DNA of 64,000 bases from Bombella saccharophila (GTDB lineage: Bacteria; Pseudomonadota; Alphaproteobacteria; Acetobacterales; Acetobacteraceae). A program made the position numbers and the translations under genes. Of the stretch, positions 1 to 8,812 are shown piece after piece (position 1 is the first letter of the stretch; each line of letters begins with the position of its first letter). The notes under the pieces were generated by a model that was not told the DNA's origin, did no database searches, and saw only the letters and a program-made list of their open reading frames with translations. Where the stretch lies: NCBI RefSeq assembly GCF_026385475.1, contig NZ_JANIDW010000003.1, positions 62,001 through 126,000 of the forward strand. Direction: 5' to 3'.

Positions 1-115
1 CAACATAAGAAAAAGCGATAACTTCGGGAATCAGCGCAAAAGTCCCCACCATCCCAGCGAGGAGTTCTTTAACGGGGCGTTGGGTCCATTGTTGGATGTA
101 ATGATTCATAGCCAT
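1..115 (-). CDS. SulP-family anion transporter, N-terminal fragment
   Basis: Only the first 38 codons lie in the window; the rest continues past the left edge. The peptide starts MAMNHYIQQW and runs into ELLAGMVGTFALIPEVIAF. That segment matches the conserved first membrane helix of SulP inorganic-anion transporters (sulfate or bicarbonate, inner membrane), where an LAG...ALIPE..AF pattern is diagnostic. The start could be at 115 or at the second ATG at 109. Substrate cannot be told from this fragment. Identification rests on one conserved motif, so it is good for the family and silent on specificity. Confidence 0.7.
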   Translation of the reverse strand, partial: MAMNHYIQQWTQRPVKELLAGMVGTFALIPEVIAFSYV

Positions 116-340
116 AAATCAGATGTGTGATTTCCTACTTCAGTATGATGATACGCCAAGGCTTAATGTGGCTGTGGGAGTTCCGACTATACGCTGCGCA
201 TAAAAAGCTGTGAAGTCCGCGCCTCATCTTAGGAGGAGGGAGGGCGAAGGAGGAGGAGAGCTTGTAAAAAAAGATGACAAAATGTTTGTAAGGGGGCTGG
301 ACGCGACAAGCAGGATTGAATAAACATCAGGTCGCTGTGT

Positions 341-417
341 GGCGGATGTAGCTCAGTTGGTAGAGCGCCGGTTTGTGGTACCGGTGGTCGCGGGTTCAAG
401 TCCCGTCATTCGCCCCA
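341..417 (+). tRNA. tRNA-His (GTG)
   Basis: A full cloverleaf can be folded. The anticodon stem is CCGGT/ACCGG with GTG at 375-377, and the T arm is GCGGGTTCAAGTCCCGT. The acceptor pairs GCGGATG with CATTCGC. An extra 5' G at 341 faces C73, giving the G-1:C73 pair that is the identity hallmark of tRNA-His. CCA is encoded at 415-417. Confidence 0.96.
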
Positions 418-471
418 GCAATTTCCCCCTTGTAAAATTTATCTCTTTCTCACGTGCGTTGGCGGGAGCCC

Positions 472-2076
472 TTATTGTAGCTCTTGCGTGGTTACGCTGA
501 GGACGTGTAGCCGGTCGAAGCGCGATTCATCAGTATTATCCGTTGCGATATGAGCAAGCTCTTCCAAAGAGAGTGGGCCTGTTTTGATGGTTAGGGTACG
601 CGATTTGGGGCTGAGGAGGAAATCTAAAACAGGGGCAAGGATAGGCCGTTGGAGCGCGAGCGCATTAAAGCGTGATGAAATGGCCTTATTTTGTGTTGGC
701 AGGGCGGTGGCCTCGTTAGTTGGTGAGGACGTGGAGGGACGGTCACTGAGCAGCCCGTAATAAGAGAAGAAATCCGTCCCTTGTACGGAGAGCTCCGTAC
801 TCAAGCATTGTCCTGCATGGAGAAAGCGCGCTGCGTTATCATTAGTGAGATGGAGCGGGTTAATTTCTGGTAAGTTGAGTTCCATCGTCATGAGAGTAGG
901 GCTATCTGCTCCAAAGAGTGTCCGTAGTTGGAGTGTCTCTCGCCATGATCCCATTTCGAGCCGAGATGTCGTGTTGATATGATAATTGCCAGGCATGGTA
1001 ATGGTGGCGATATTAAGCGATGGCGGTGGGGCAAGTTGGGTGGTCAGCCCTTGTAGATCAGCTTCCGTATGGAGGCTGTTTTTATCATCGCGCCGTTCAC
1101 CAGTGAGATGGGCAAGGCTGATAGTGCGACGATGATCAGCTTGGTTGAGGATGAGCGATAGCCCCGTTATTTCCATTTTTCCCGGTTTTTCCCATAAGGG
1201 AGCGGCAGGGTCTTGCCAGAATGCTTCTGCTGGTTTTTCTTCTTGCCGACTAGGGTGTTTCAGCCATTGGATGTAGCCTTGCCGCGCCTCTAAATGTTGG
1301 AGGGCAAGATGGGCTGCAAAGGGCGTCTCAGCTTGTGGTATCGTTCCATTTTGCGTGGGCAATAAGATTTGCCGTAGGATAGGGGGGATCGTACCATTAT
1401 TCCCCCCAGGGAAGCGTACATCCAGCGAGACCCCCTCCATAAGAGTATGGACGCGTACCCCTTTTCCGTATCCCTCTACGATGAGATTATCAGCAGATAA
1501 TGCGTGAATGGTAAAAGGGCGGTTAGGGGTGGGGTTTTCTTGGCTTGCTGCGGTAGGCAGGCTGTTAACAGATAGATGGTCTAACGCCATATGCTCAAAG
1601 CGTAAGGAGGTAATATCTTCTGGCTCAAAAGACATAATGGCGACAAGGGAGTGCATACTATCGGCCTCATCATGGCCCTCATGCAATGTCTCGGCGGAGG
1701 AGGGGATGAGCAGATGATGGAAGTTGGCTTGTGTGGCTGTGATGTGATGAGTGTGATTAGTATAGCTTGGGGCCTCTAAACGTAGGCTAGCGAGGCTTAA
1801 CGTCCCGTTGGAGAGAAGTTTAGGATACCCAAAACGGATCCGTCGTGCCTGAAAGGCTGTGTCTTTATAACGGAAGGACACATCATAAAGGGTGATTCCA
1901 CCCAGAAGGAGGGCCGGGCGGACTTTACGATAATGGAAGCTGGCCTCTATTGGTAAAGCGGTGCGGAAGCGTTCTAACGCATGAGAGAGGCGTACACCGG
2001 CCTCACGATAAATGCCGAGTCCCCCCATAATGATGACAAGAGAGGCTAGACACAGGGAGAGCCATAACCGTTTCAT
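472..2076 (-). CDS. Membrane-anchored envelope protein of unknown function (AsmA-like in style)
   Basis: I do not recognise this 534-residue protein. It starts with a short basic segment and one hydrophobic helix (about residues 4-22), which fits an uncleaved signal anchor or signal peptide. The rest would then be periplasmic. The body is rich in short alternating hydrophobic/polar stretches such as ITLYDVSFRYKD and the repeated L.L.....G pattern, as in AsmA/DUF-type beta-rich envelope proteins. No catalytic motif is visible. It stands alone between tRNA-His and the divergent rplM operon and ends about 55 bases from the tRNA. An AsmA-like role is only an impression from the overall pattern. 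Confidence 0.6.
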   Translation of the reverse strand: MKRLWLSLCLASLVIIMGGLGIYREAGVRLSHALERFRTALPIEASFHYRKVRPALLLGGITLYDVSFRYKDTAFQARRIRFGYPKLLSNGTLSLASLRLEAPSYTNHTHHITATQANFHHLLIPSSAETLHEGHDEADSMHSLVAIMSFEPEDITSLRFEHMALDHLSVNSLPTAASQENPTPNRPFTIHALSADNLIVEGYGKGVRVHTLMEGVSLDVRFPGGNNGTIPPILRQILLPTQNGTIPQAETPFAAHLALQHLEARQGYIQWLKHPSRQEEKPAEAFWQDPAAPLWEKPGKMEITGLSLILNQADHRRTISLAHLTGERRDDKNSLHTEADLQGLTTQLAPPPSLNIATITMPGNYHINTTSRLEMGSWRETLQLRTLFGADSPTLMTMELNLPEINPLHLTNDNAARFLHAGQCLSTELSVQGTDFFSYYGLLSDRPSTSSPTNEATALPTQNKAISSRFNALALQRPILAPVLDFLLSPKSRTLTIKTGPLSLEELAHIATDNTDESRFDRLHVLSVTTQELQ

Positions 2077-2421
2077 GCAGAAAAACCTTATCTGGGCACA
2101 CTATAATAGGTTGTACAATAGCATCAGCAGCATGAGGGGCAAACTGGGAGAGCAGTGGCAAGTGATAAAAAGGGCAAAAGAGGGTCATTATTTTACGGTA
2201 AAATAATACCACACTTAAAGAAATGGCTGTTTTTAGCGGTTTTTAGAGATTGATAATAAAAAGAAAGGGCTTGACCTTTCCCGATCTACTCGCGATAAGG
2301 CACGCATCTTAGAACTGTTTCTGGCATGTGGATCGGCCCTTAGAAAGGGAAGGTGATGCTGGGGGCGGTCCTTTTTCTGGCACTATTTTGGTGTGGTGCC
2401 TCAAACAGGAAATGATACGTC
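2077..2421. other. Intergenic region between two divergent genes, 345 bp
   Basis: This region holds the 5' ends of the envelope-protein gene (minus) and rplM (plus). It contains AT-rich stretches around 2190-2265 and one sigma70-like promoter candidate (2271-2299). Short open frames here overlap each other on both strands, lack ribosome binding sites and look spurious. No tRNA or convincing structured RNA was found. Confidence 0.6.
2271..2299 (+). promoter_or_regulatory. Candidate sigma70 promoter for rplM-rpsI
   Basis: TTGACC (2271-2276) is followed after 17 bases by GATAAG (2294-2299). The -35 is 5/6 and the -10 is 4/6 to consensus. It lies about 120 bases ahead of the rplM start on the coding strand. 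Assignment is by motif only. Confidence 0.45.
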
Positions 2422-2895
2422 ATGAAGACTACACTTTCGCTGAAACCCGCGGAGGTGACGAGAAAATGGATCCTGATCGATGCCGAAGGGCTGGTCTTGG
2501 GTCGTCTCGCCACCATCATTGCTAACCGTCTGCGTGGTAAGCATAAGCCGCAATACACACCGCATGTTGATTGCGGGGATGCGGTTGTCGTTATTAATGC
2601 TGAGAAGATCGCTCTGACAGGCAATAAAGTCGGCCAGAAGCTCTTTCACTACCATACCGGTCATCCCGGCGGGATTAAAGAGCGCAGCATCACCCAGCGT
2701 CTTGAGGGGAAAAACCCTGGTCAGGTCGTGGAGAAAGCTGTCGAACGGATGATTTCTCGTGGCCCACTTCAGCGCGCACAGATGAAGCATCTTTACGTTT
2801 ATGCGGGTACAGAGCATCCGCATGAGGGACAAAAGCCAGAGGTGCTGGATGTTGCGTCCCTAAATCGTAAGAATATCCTGAAACGTCAGTCGTAA
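2422..2895 (+). CDS. rplM: 50S ribosomal protein L13
   Basis: A 157-residue protein of normal L13 length, a 23S rRNA-binding protein of the large subunit. The family signature is visible: a [17 protein letters not shown] start, [15 protein letters not shown] in the N-terminal third, and HPGG and the [11 protein letters not shown] segment further on. It is followed after 11 bases by rpsI, the near-universal bacterial L13-S9 operon. The ATG at 2422 gives the family's typical N-terminus. Confidence 0.98.
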   Translation: MKTTLSLKPAEVTRKWILIDAEGLVLGRLATIIANRLRGKHKPQYTPHVDCGDAVVVINAEKIALTGNKVGQKLFHYHTGHPGGIKERSITQRLEGKNPGQVVEKAVERMISRGPLQRAQMKHLYVYAGTEHPHEGQKPEVLDVASLNRKNILKRQS

Positions 2896-2906
2896 GGCCT
2901 GTCACT

Positions 2907-3410
2907 ATGTCAGAAACTCAAGAGCGCACCGCCGCCGAGCGTACCGGCACATTGCAGGACCTCGCCAATGCGGCCCCTGCTGTTGCTAATGCAGCCCCTG
3001 TTTATGAAGTTAAGCGCGATAAGCAAGGCCGGTCTTACGCGACAGGCCGCCGTAAGGATGCCGTTGCCCGCGTATGGATTAAGCCTGGTAAGGGTGAGAT
3101 TGTTGTTAATGGTCGCCCGGTGGCAACATATTTTGCTCGCCCCGTGCTGCGCATGCTCATCAATCAGCCTTTCTTGCTGACAGATCGTGATAATCAGTTT
3201 GATGTTTATTGCACTGTGAGCGGTGGTGGTCTGTCTGGGCAGGCTGGGGCTGTTCGTCATGGTATTTCCCGTGCTTTGACTCATTATGAGCCAGAGTTGC
3301 GTGGCGTGCTGAAGATGGCTGGCTTCCTGACGCGCGATAGCCGTGTTGTCGAGCGTAAGAAATACGGTAAGGCTAAGGCTCGCCGTTCCTTCCAGTTCTC
3401 CAAGCGTTAA
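2907..3410 (+). CDS. rpsI: 30S ribosomal protein S9
   Basis: A 167-residue S9 of the small subunit. The conserved core starts at about residue 41 ([17 protein letters not shown]) and includes NQPFLLTDR and [15 protein letters not shown]. It ends in the basic tail RSFQFSKR that contacts tRNA in the P site. An Ala-rich N-terminal extension of about 35 residues precedes the core, as is common in alphaproteobacteria. It is cotranscribed with rplM and followed by a strong terminator. Confidence 0.98.
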   Translation: MSETQERTAAERTGTLQDLANAAPAVANAAPVYEVKRDKQGRSYATGRRKDAVARVWIKPGKGEIVVNGRPVATYFARPVLRMLINQPFLLTDRDNQFDVYCTVSGGGLSGQAGAVRHGISRALTHYEPELRGVLKMAGFLTRDSRVVERKKYGKAKARRSFQFSKR

Positions 3411-3450
3411 TTTCCTTCTTACGTGGAGGCTGGCTTGGGCCAGAGAAGAA

Positions 3451-3482
3451 ACCCTCACCTCTTGCAGGTGGGGGTTTTTTTA
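3451..3482 (+). terminator. Rho-independent terminator of rplM-rpsI
   Basis: CCCTCACCT and AGGTGGGGG form a GC-rich stem around a short loop, followed by a run of seven T. It lies about 40 bases past the rpsI stop. Confidence 0.9.
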
Positions 3483-3614
3483 TAATGAGGCTTTTTTCGT
3501 TAGGTTGTTTTGAGATATAAAGTTTCAATAAAATATCTTTAAAAGACATAGTATGTCTTATATCCTACTTTAAACGTTGGTTTTGAGTCGCGCTGGGAAG
3601 ATAGGAGAGGTTCC

Positions 3615-4700
3615 ATGGTAGAGTTTACGGTTGAGCAAACAACAACACCGACATCAGCTGAGCAACGGGCCGCTTTAATGGCCGACCCCAAGTTCGGGCG
3701 TGTATTTACCGACCATATGGCGGTTATCCGCTACAAAGACGGGCAAGGGTGGTATGATGCCAAAATTATTCCCCGTCAGCCGCTGCAAATCGACCCGGCC
3801 TCTACCGTGCTGCATTATGGGCAAGAGATTTTTGAGGGGCTAAAAGCCTATCGTGGTAAAGATGGTGCGGTAAGCTTATTCCGCCCGGAGGCCAATGCAG
3901 CACGTTTTGTAGCCTCGGCACGCCGTCTTTCTATGGCGGAATTGCCTGAGGAGCTTTTCCTCGGGGCTATTAAGGCTTTGTTGAAAGTGGATCGGGATTG
4001 GGTTCCCGCGGAGGCAGAAAAGAGCCTCTATCTCCGCCCCTTTATGATTTCTAATGAGGTTTTCCTTGGCGTAAAGCGGGCTAATGAATATCTCTTCATC
4101 GTGCTGGCAAGCCCAGTGGGGGGCTATTTTAGCGGGAATGGCAGCATCCCTGTTTGGGTATCGGAGCATTATACACGCGCCGCTATAGGGGGTACGGGAG
4201 AGGCAAAATGTGGTGGTAATTACGCCTCTAGCTTGCTCCCTCAGCAAGAGGCAAGCGATAATGGCTGTAGCCAAGTGCTGTTCCTTGATGCGAAGGAACG
4301 CCGCTTTATTGATGAAATGGGCGGCATGAATGTTATGTTCGTGCGGAAAGATGGCAGCGTGGTGACCCCGCCATTAGGGGGCACGATTCTGCGCGGGATT
4401 ACACGCGATAGTATCCTCAAGCTGGGCCGTCATATGGGCCTTACGATGGTGGAGGAGCCTTTGGCGATTGAGGATGTCTTTAAGGCTGCGGCCACAGGGG
4501 ACATTACCGAAGCCTTTGCATGTGGCACGGCTGCCGTCATTTCCCCGATTGGAGAGTTCCGCCGTAAAGCGGGGTCTGTTGCCTTTGGGGATGGCAAGAC
4601 GGCTGGGCCTGTTACGATGAAGTTGCGCAACGCTCTCTGCGGCTTGCAACGTGGTGAGGAGGCTGACCCGTTCGGTTGGGTCCATCCGGTCGCCCTTTAA
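3615..4700 (+). CDS. ilvE: Branched-chain amino acid aminotransferase
   Basis: A 361-residue fold-type IV PLP enzyme that reversibly transaminates leucine, isoleucine and valine with 2-oxoglutarate. The length and LHYGQEIFEGLKAYRGKDG (about 66-84) point to the longer BCAT-II type also found in eukaryotes and many alphaproteobacteria. The PLP lysine is K198 in TGEAKCGGNYA, and the C-terminal phosphate-binding region contains GTAAVISPIGE. The gene has its own short leader after the rpsI terminator, with AGGAGAGG just ahead of the ATG. It ends with a terminator at 4708-4741 and appears monocistronic. Confidence 0.95.
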   Translation: MVEFTVEQTTTPTSAEQRAALMADPKFGRVFTDHMAVIRYKDGQGWYDAKIIPRQPLQIDPASTVLHYGQEIFEGLKAYRGKDGAVSLFRPEANAARFVASARRLSMAELPEELFLGAIKALLKVDRDWVPAEAEKSLYLRPFMISNEVFLGVKRANEYLFIVLASPVGGYFSGNGSIPVWVSEHYTRAAIGGTGEAKCGGNYASSLLPQQEASDNGCSQVLFLDAKERRFIDEMGGMNVMFVRKDGSVVTPPLGGTILRGITRDSILKLGRHMGLTMVEEPLAIEDVFKAAATGDITEAFACGTAAVISPIGEFRRKAGSVAFGDGKTAGPVTMKLRNALCGLQRGEEADPFGWVHPVAL

Positions 4701-4707
4701 TCTATTT

Positions 4708-4741
4708 GAGGCTCTAGCTCTTTTTGGCTAGAGCCTCTTTT
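4708..4741 (+). terminator. Rho-independent terminator of ilvE, inside the end of the convergent gene
   Basis: An 11-bp perfect stem (GAGGCTCTAGC / GCTAGAGCCTC) with an 8-base loop is followed by TTTT in the plus direction. The stem contains the last codons and the TAG stop of the convergent Sel1 gene. On the minus strand no T tract follows, so it should act mainly for ilvE. Confidence 0.85.
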
Positions 4742-5472
4742 AGCCTGCGTTGCAGGGTCGCCATGAGTTCTGGGTCTTGAGGCGCGTCAGGTTCGCTTAA
4801 ATCTCGGTGCATGGCTTGGAGAATGTCAGGCGTGGCGTCTTTTACCGCTAGCCGCCAATAATGTAATGCCGCTTCTGGCTGGCCCATGCTGAGGAGGGCT
4901 GTGGCGTAATTATGTTGGCCACGATAATCGCCCCCTTCGGCAGAGAGGCGATACCAATCTAGCGCGGCGGCGGGGTTTGGCGGTGTCTCCCATCCTTCCT
5001 CAATAAAGCGGGCAAGGAGGTTCATAGATTTAGCATGACCGCGTAGTGCTGCACGGCGGAAGAAGTTAAAAGCGGCTTTGCGGTCTGCCTCCACCCCTAA
5101 GCCGCGCATATGGCAGATGCCGAGATTATAAATCCCCCATAAATCCCCGGTTTGGGCGGCTCTCTCGTAATGGCGTACGGCTTCGGTGAGGTCTAAAGGG
5201 CAGCCCCACCCAAATTGGGCGCAACGTCCCAGCATATTATGAGCCGGCCCATAATTGGCTGATGCGGCTACAACAAACCAGTCATGAGCCCGTTTTTCAT
5301 CTCGGGCAATATAGCGGCTATTGAGCAATGCTTTACCAAGTAAAACTTGCTCTAAAACATGTCCTTCACACGCTTTGCGATATATCTCTGCTAATTCCTG
5401 AGGGTATTTATGTTGTGCGTCTTCGGTAACGGCAACGCGGCTGAAAAAACGGTGAATGCGAGCGAACACCAT
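4714..5472 (-). CDS. Sel1-repeat (TPR-like) protein
   Basis: A 252-residue protein of four to five Sel1-like repeats between about residues 37 and 215. Helix pairs show the A...G....LG......GV..D...A..W...AA..G pattern, for example GIYNLGICHMRGLGVEADRK and AKSMNLLARFIEEGW. Such solenoids mediate protein-protein contacts. There is no obvious signal peptide or membrane helix, so a cytoplasmic adaptor role is likely. It sits between ilvE (convergent) and tRNA-Leu. Partners cannot be inferred from the context. Confidence 0.85.
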   Translation of the reverse strand: MVFARIHRFFSRVAVTEDAQHKYPQELAEIYRKACEGHVLEQVLLGKALLNSRYIARDEKRAHDWFVVAASANYGPAHNMLGRCAQFGWGCPLDLTEAVRHYERAAQTGDLWGIYNLGICHMRGLGVEADRKAAFNFFRRAALRGHAKSMNLLARFIEEGWETPPNPAAALDWYRLSAEGGDYRGQHNYATALLSMGQPEAALHYWRLAVKDATPDILQAMHRDLSEPDAPQDPELMATLQRRLKEALAKKS

Positions 5473-5545
5473 AGTAAGTCTTAATCCTCACGCTCTTCTC
5501 AGCTAAGGGAGCTGACGATGGGGAGGAGGGGGCAATATAGCCCCC

Positions 5546-5632
5546 TGGTGCGCGCTGCGGGACTTGAACCCGCACGTTCTAAGCGAACTCGAGATTTTAA
5601 GTCTCGTGCGTCTACCATTCCGCCAAGCGCGC
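5546..5632 (-). tRNA. tRNA-Leu (TAA)
   Basis: This is an 87-nt class II tRNA read on the minus strand. The acceptor GCGCGCT pairs with AGCGCGC, followed by A and an encoded CCA. The anticodon stem CGAGA/TCTCG frames TAA. A long variable arm (AGTTCGCTTAGAACG) and a T arm GCGGGTTCAAGTCCCGC follow. Confidence 0.96.
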
Positions 5633-5646
5633 TCTAGGTGACACCC

Positions 5647-6318
5647 CTATATCATAGCTAAAAGATTAGCACCATTCTGCGCGAGCCATTTTTCTGCTTT
5701 TTTACGTCCAGATTGTCCGTGTGGGGTGTAAGCATCCACTAAGGCCCAGAAATTTGGCCCATGATTAAAATGGGTGAGGTGGGCTAATTCATGCACAATC
5801 ACATAATTATAAATATCCGGTGGGGCCATGATAAGCCGCCAGCTAAGCATGATGCGGCCTTGCTGCGTGCAGCTTCCCCATCGGCTTTTAACATCGCGTA
5901 AGCTGAGCTTTGTTGGGCGTGTCTTCATCCGCTGGCTATGATGTTGGAGGAGGGATGGGAAGAGAGCCTCCGCACGGCGTTTAAGAAAAGAGCGTACATA
6001 ACGAGGATGTTCATCAGATGGATGGCCAATATGGAGGCCCTGCTCTGTTAGGCGTGTACGGCCATCCATCGTAATGGTGGGGAGGAGAGGGATGATGGTG
6101 CCTTCTAGCCAGATATGTCCTTGCTCTATGGCAGTGCGGGGGAGGCTCTCCATCGCTTGGGCAAGCCATTGTGATTGGCTTTGGAGAAATTGCATCCCCT
6201 GTTGGCGATTTACACCGGGGGGCAGGGTGATGACGATGGCACGTTTGCGGAGGTCTAAGCGCAGAATAATGCGGTGCGCCCGCGCAGAATGACGCCAAAG
6301 GAGTGGCGGCAATAACAT
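5647..6318 (-). CDS. YgjP-like (DUF45/WLM) zinc metallopeptidase
   Basis: A 223-residue protein with the zinc-peptidase motif HELAH at 176-180 and a third ligand histidine near residue 186 (HFNHGPNFW). It also has the family segment SRWGSCTQQGRIMLSWRLI ahead of the active site. This is the pattern of the YgjP/DUF45 family, whose cellular substrate is not established. It has no signal peptide and is probably cytoplasmic. It lies 3 bases downstream of the YcgN-like gene on the same strand, so the two are likely cotranscribed. Confidence 0.88.
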   Translation of the reverse strand: MLLPPLLWRHSARAHRIILRLDLRKRAIVITLPPGVNRQQGMQFLQSQSQWLAQAMESLPRTAIEQGHIWLEGTIIPLLPTITMDGRTRLTEQGLHIGHPSDEHPRYVRSFLKRRAEALFPSLLQHHSQRMKTRPTKLSLRDVKSRWGSCTQQGRIMLSWRLIMAPPDIYNYVIVHELAHLTHFNHGPNFWALVDAYTPHGQSGRKKAEKWLAQNGANLLAMI

Positions 6319-6321
6319 GGA

Positions 6322-6819
6322 TTATGAGCGCGTATAGCGGTTATGGCGTGCTAGGCAGGGCGGGGCATGTTCGGGCCATGCACCGGGCCAGTCGGTGATA
6401 TGGTCTTCTAATAATCCGGCCTGTTTTTCATTAAGGCAGCGACCACTTGCGGAGGCCCCCGCTTTGATGACGGTCTCGCTCGTCCCACTGCGGAGGGGGT
6501 GCCAGTCTGGCAGATCATACCCATCATGGAGGAGGCGATAGGCGCAGCTTGGGGGGAGCCAATCTATCTCATCCAATAAAGCGGGGGTGAGGGAGATACA
6601 GTCAGGGACTCGCTTATGCCGGCGGTGATAGTCGGTACAATGGCATGTTTGTGTATCAAGCAGGCGACAAGACACATTGGTCCAGATGACTTCATCTGTA
6701 TCTTCATCGCGCAGTTTATTAAGGCAACAACGACCACAGCCATCGCAGAGCGATTCCCATTGTTCTGACGTCATGTCGGTCAGAGGGGTTGTCTGCCAAA
6801 AGGGGAGATGGTCCGTCAT
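6322..6819 (-). CDS. YcgN-like cysteine-cluster protein (UPF0260)
   Basis: About 165 residues when started at the ATG at 6819 ([10 protein letters not shown]). The longer open frame to 6930 would overlap the upstream gene. The cysteine-cluster signature is clear: [12 protein letters not shown] near residue 26, then [11 protein letters not shown] and CISL. The family is thought to bind a metal or Fe-S cluster, and its function is unknown. [22 protein letters not shown] is typical of the family N-terminus and supports the chosen start. It lies 16 bases behind the PotD-like gene and 3 bases ahead of the metalloprotease, so this may be a three-gene operon. Confidence 0.88.
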   Translation of the reverse strand: MTDHLPFWQTTPLTDMTSEQWESLCDGCGRCCLNKLRDEDTDEVIWTNVSCRLLDTQTCHCTDYHRRHKRVPDCISLTPALLDEIDWLPPSCAYRLLHDGYDLPDWHPLRSGTSETVIKAGASASGRCLNEKQAGLLEDHITDWPGAWPEHAPPCLARHNRYTRS

Positions 6820-6835
6820 TGCTGAGATATACTCC

Positions 6836-7876
6836 CTAAGGGAGAGGGGATGGTGTGTTGGCAAGCCACGCATTAAAACGGGCACCGAGTAACAATGCAT
6901 TTGATGCCCAGAAACTCTCACTAATTTCAAGTGATTCGGTAGGTAAGTGTGCTGGTAGATTGGCTATATGTGGGGGGTCAGTTAGGAGTATTGCCTTTGT
7001 TTCGTTAGTTTTCTCTGGTGATAATGTAGAGGGAATATCCCATACAGCGGGGAGATATAGGATGTTATTGCCTTGTATTTGATATCTACGGCCCGAGTCT
7101 TGCAGTGATTGGCTAGCAAGAATTACCGCACTGGGTGCAACGCCCATGAGGACAGAACGGCGGTTGAGGATATGATAAGCTTGTGAGGCAGAGGACCACC
7201 AAATAATATAAGGGCGTAACTGGTCAAGCTTACGAAAAGCGCGGTCAATCCCTTGTGAGGTGGAAAGCTGTCGGTAAATATGTGAGGGGGGGACACCATC
7301 AGCCAATAAGGCGATCTCTAATGTTATGCGTGGCCCTTTAAAGAAGGTACGTTGGCCGGGATAGCGCGCTACGTCCCAGAGGTCAGCCCAGTGGGGTGGG
7401 GTTGTGAGCCTTGATGGATCCCAAAAGAGCATATTACGAAAATAGCCAGCAGGTTGCCCGCATTGGCCTGTATTATGCAGTGGTTGAAACCAAGCCCGGG
7501 CACATGCGATGATTGATGTAGTACTATCAAGGAGAATAGCTTGAATCGTTTGAGGGTAAGTAAGAGCTAACGTCTCAACATCGGCAAGAGAGTAACTATC
7601 GCGCTCTAAAAAGTAAGGTAATTCTTGCTCATTATTTTGCGTTATGATGGCCGTAAGGCTTTGTTCTGGCACAACCCAATAATAGTTTGAAGAGGGCGCA
7701 GGTATATTATGTAATGGCGTTGTTGATGCCGCACGTGATGTTGTAAAAAATGGTATTGTAAGGCAGCCAATTACAAGTGTTTTGATGGAAAAGAATAGAT
7801 CATCTTTTAACCATTCCGGTAAGGATCGGCGTCTATATCGTGCAGGAGCTATATTCATAAAGAGTGCAGATACCAT
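6836..7876 (-). CDS. Orphan periplasmic substrate-binding protein, PotD/polyamine-like
   Basis: A 346-residue protein with a hydrophobic segment at about 32-48 ending in TTSRAAST, consistent with a signal peptide after a long basic N-region. A later ATG at 7858 would shorten that region. The middle ([20 protein letters not shown]) and the following ALLADGVPP and [12 protein letters not shown] match the hinge region of PotD/PotF-type spermidine/putrescine-binding proteins. No ABC permease or ATPase gene is near, so partner and ligand are unknown. Base composition is a little more AT-rich than its neighbours. An enzyme-like reuse of the fold is also possible. Confidence 0.65.
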   Translation of the reverse strand: MVSALFMNIAPARYRRRSLPEWLKDDLFFSIKTLVIGCLTIPFFTTSRAASTTPLHNIPAPSSNYYWVVPEQSLTAIITQNNEQELPYFLERDSYSLADVETLALTYPQTIQAILLDSTTSIIACARAWFQPLHNTGQCGQPAGYFRNMLFWDPSRLTTPPHWADLWDVARYPGQRTFFKGPRITLEIALLADGVPPSHIYRQLSTSQGIDRAFRKLDQLRPYIIWWSSASQAYHILNRRSVLMGVAPSAVILASQSLQDSGRRYQIQGNNILYLPAVWDIPSTLSPEKTNETKAILLTDPPHIANLPAHLPTESLEISESFWASNALLLGARFNAWLANTPSPLP

Positions 7877-7973
7877 ATAAATAAAAAGGAGGTCACGTCT
7901 GATGGGTTGTCAGGCAGTGCGAGATGGGATTGAGGGAAGGTTATCGGTTAAATATTGCAAGTTTGTTACGAAT

Positions 7974-8015
7974 AAAGGCATAAAATTGGCAAAAGCCATT
8001 TTTATGCCTTTTTTT
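7974..8015 (+). terminator. Rho-independent terminator-like hairpin
   Basis: AAAGGCATAAAATTGGC and GCCATTTTTATGCCTTT form a 15-17 bp stem around AAAA, followed by T residues on the plus strand. No annotated plus-strand gene precedes it within 7 kb, so it would end a short transcript started near 7880. Confidence 0.65.
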
Positions 8016-8101
8016 GCAGGTATGATGGACAGATACCTTCTGCATATTAAGCGGTTTTGCAGCATGGCGGCAGAAAATTTTTATTTTCTCTTCCAGGGTG
8101 C

Positions 8102-8107
8102 TATAAT
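8102..8107 (+). promoter_or_regulatory. Candidate -10 box
   Basis: A perfect TATAAT lies about 90 bases ahead of the preferred start of the next gene. The -35 region at the right distance is poor (TTTTAT), so only the -10 is convincing. Confidence 0.35.
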
Positions 8108-8195
8108 GGCGTTATAGCCTACGACATATATGGAGGCAGTTTTTCCTTCATATGGCGTTGTGTCGCATAAAATGGGGAGGGGCAGCAGTTACATT

Positions 8196-8639
8196 ATGAA
8201 TGGTCTGTTAGAGATTGGTCAGGCAGTATTTTCTGCTCAGGGCAAGATTTTTCAAGAATGTGCTAAACGGCATGGCTTGCGGTTCGGCTTTTTAATAGTT
8301 GCAGCTATTTTTCTAGCTTTTGCGGCCATTACGTTTCACGCTGTTTTATGGGCACTATTTTCTGAGCTTTGCCACTTTGGCGCGCTATTGTCTGCGGTGT
8401 GTGTTTTAGGCGTGGATCTGTGGTTTTTTGTCATCTTTTTGTTGTTGGGATTACGCGCTGGGCACCCCGGCTTGGCAGAGGCACGCGCTCGGAAGGAGCG
8501 TGATGACAAGTTGCGTGAGTTCAAACAGACTATAGGGATTTCCGCTATTCTCAGTTTGGCGGGTGGGCCAGTTGGACGGTATATGGGGGGACAGGCCTGG
8601 CGTCTTGTTAGGTCTATGTTCTCACGCCGGAAAAAGTGA
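8196..8639 (+). CDS. Small two-helix membrane protein, holin-X/DUF1469-like
   Basis: About 147 residues from the ATG at 8196, which has GGGGAGGGG about 14 bases upstream. Alternative in-frame starts at 8130 and 8172 lack good ribosome sites. Two strong hydrophobic helices (about 30-55 and 62-85) are followed by a charged amphipathic stretch (EARARKERDDKLREFKQT) and a basic tail. This architecture matches the DUF1469/holin-X group of non-phage inner-membrane proteins whose role is unclear. It precedes the efflux genes by 173 bases and may not belong to that operon. Confidence 0.6.
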   Translation: MNGLLEIGQAVFSAQGKIFQECAKRHGLRFGFLIVAAIFLAFAAITFHAVLWALFSELCHFGALLSAVCVLGVDLWFFVIFLLLGLRAGHPGLAEARARKERDDKLREFKQTIGISAILSLAGGPVGRYMGGQAWRLVRSMFSRRKK

Positions 8640-8812
8640 TTTGGGGGACTCTTTTGCGCTGTGACAGTGAGGGGAGCAGCCTTTTGCGCAGGGCTGCCTT
8701 GCTAGGGAAGGGCTAAGACGCCCGGACGCTCTAGCTCAGTGGAGAGTGACGTGAGTAAATCATCCGTAAGACCGCCTGAAAAACCCTCCATAATTTGGGG
8801 GGGAGGGGTGTG

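Larger units (their letters stand above)
7877..8195. other. Intergenic region of about 320 bp with hairpin and promoter-like signals
   Basis: On the plus strand this stretch holds a perfect Shine-Dalgarno-like AAGGAGGT (7886-7893) 8 bases ahead of an ATG at 7902. It also has a strong hairpin with a T tract (7974-8015) and a TATAAT box at 8102-8107. The 71-codon frame opened by the ATG at 7902 runs through the hairpin and does not look like protein-coding sequence, so I do not call it a gene. The region upstream of 8196 probably carries the promoter of the small membrane protein. Confidence 0.5.

Noticed and set aside
7902-8117. A 71-codon plus-strand frame with a perfect ribosome binding site
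   Set aside because: It runs through a strong hairpin with a T tract, its peptide has no recognisable pattern and it ends in the promoter of the next gene. I kept the signal as a finding but not as a gene.
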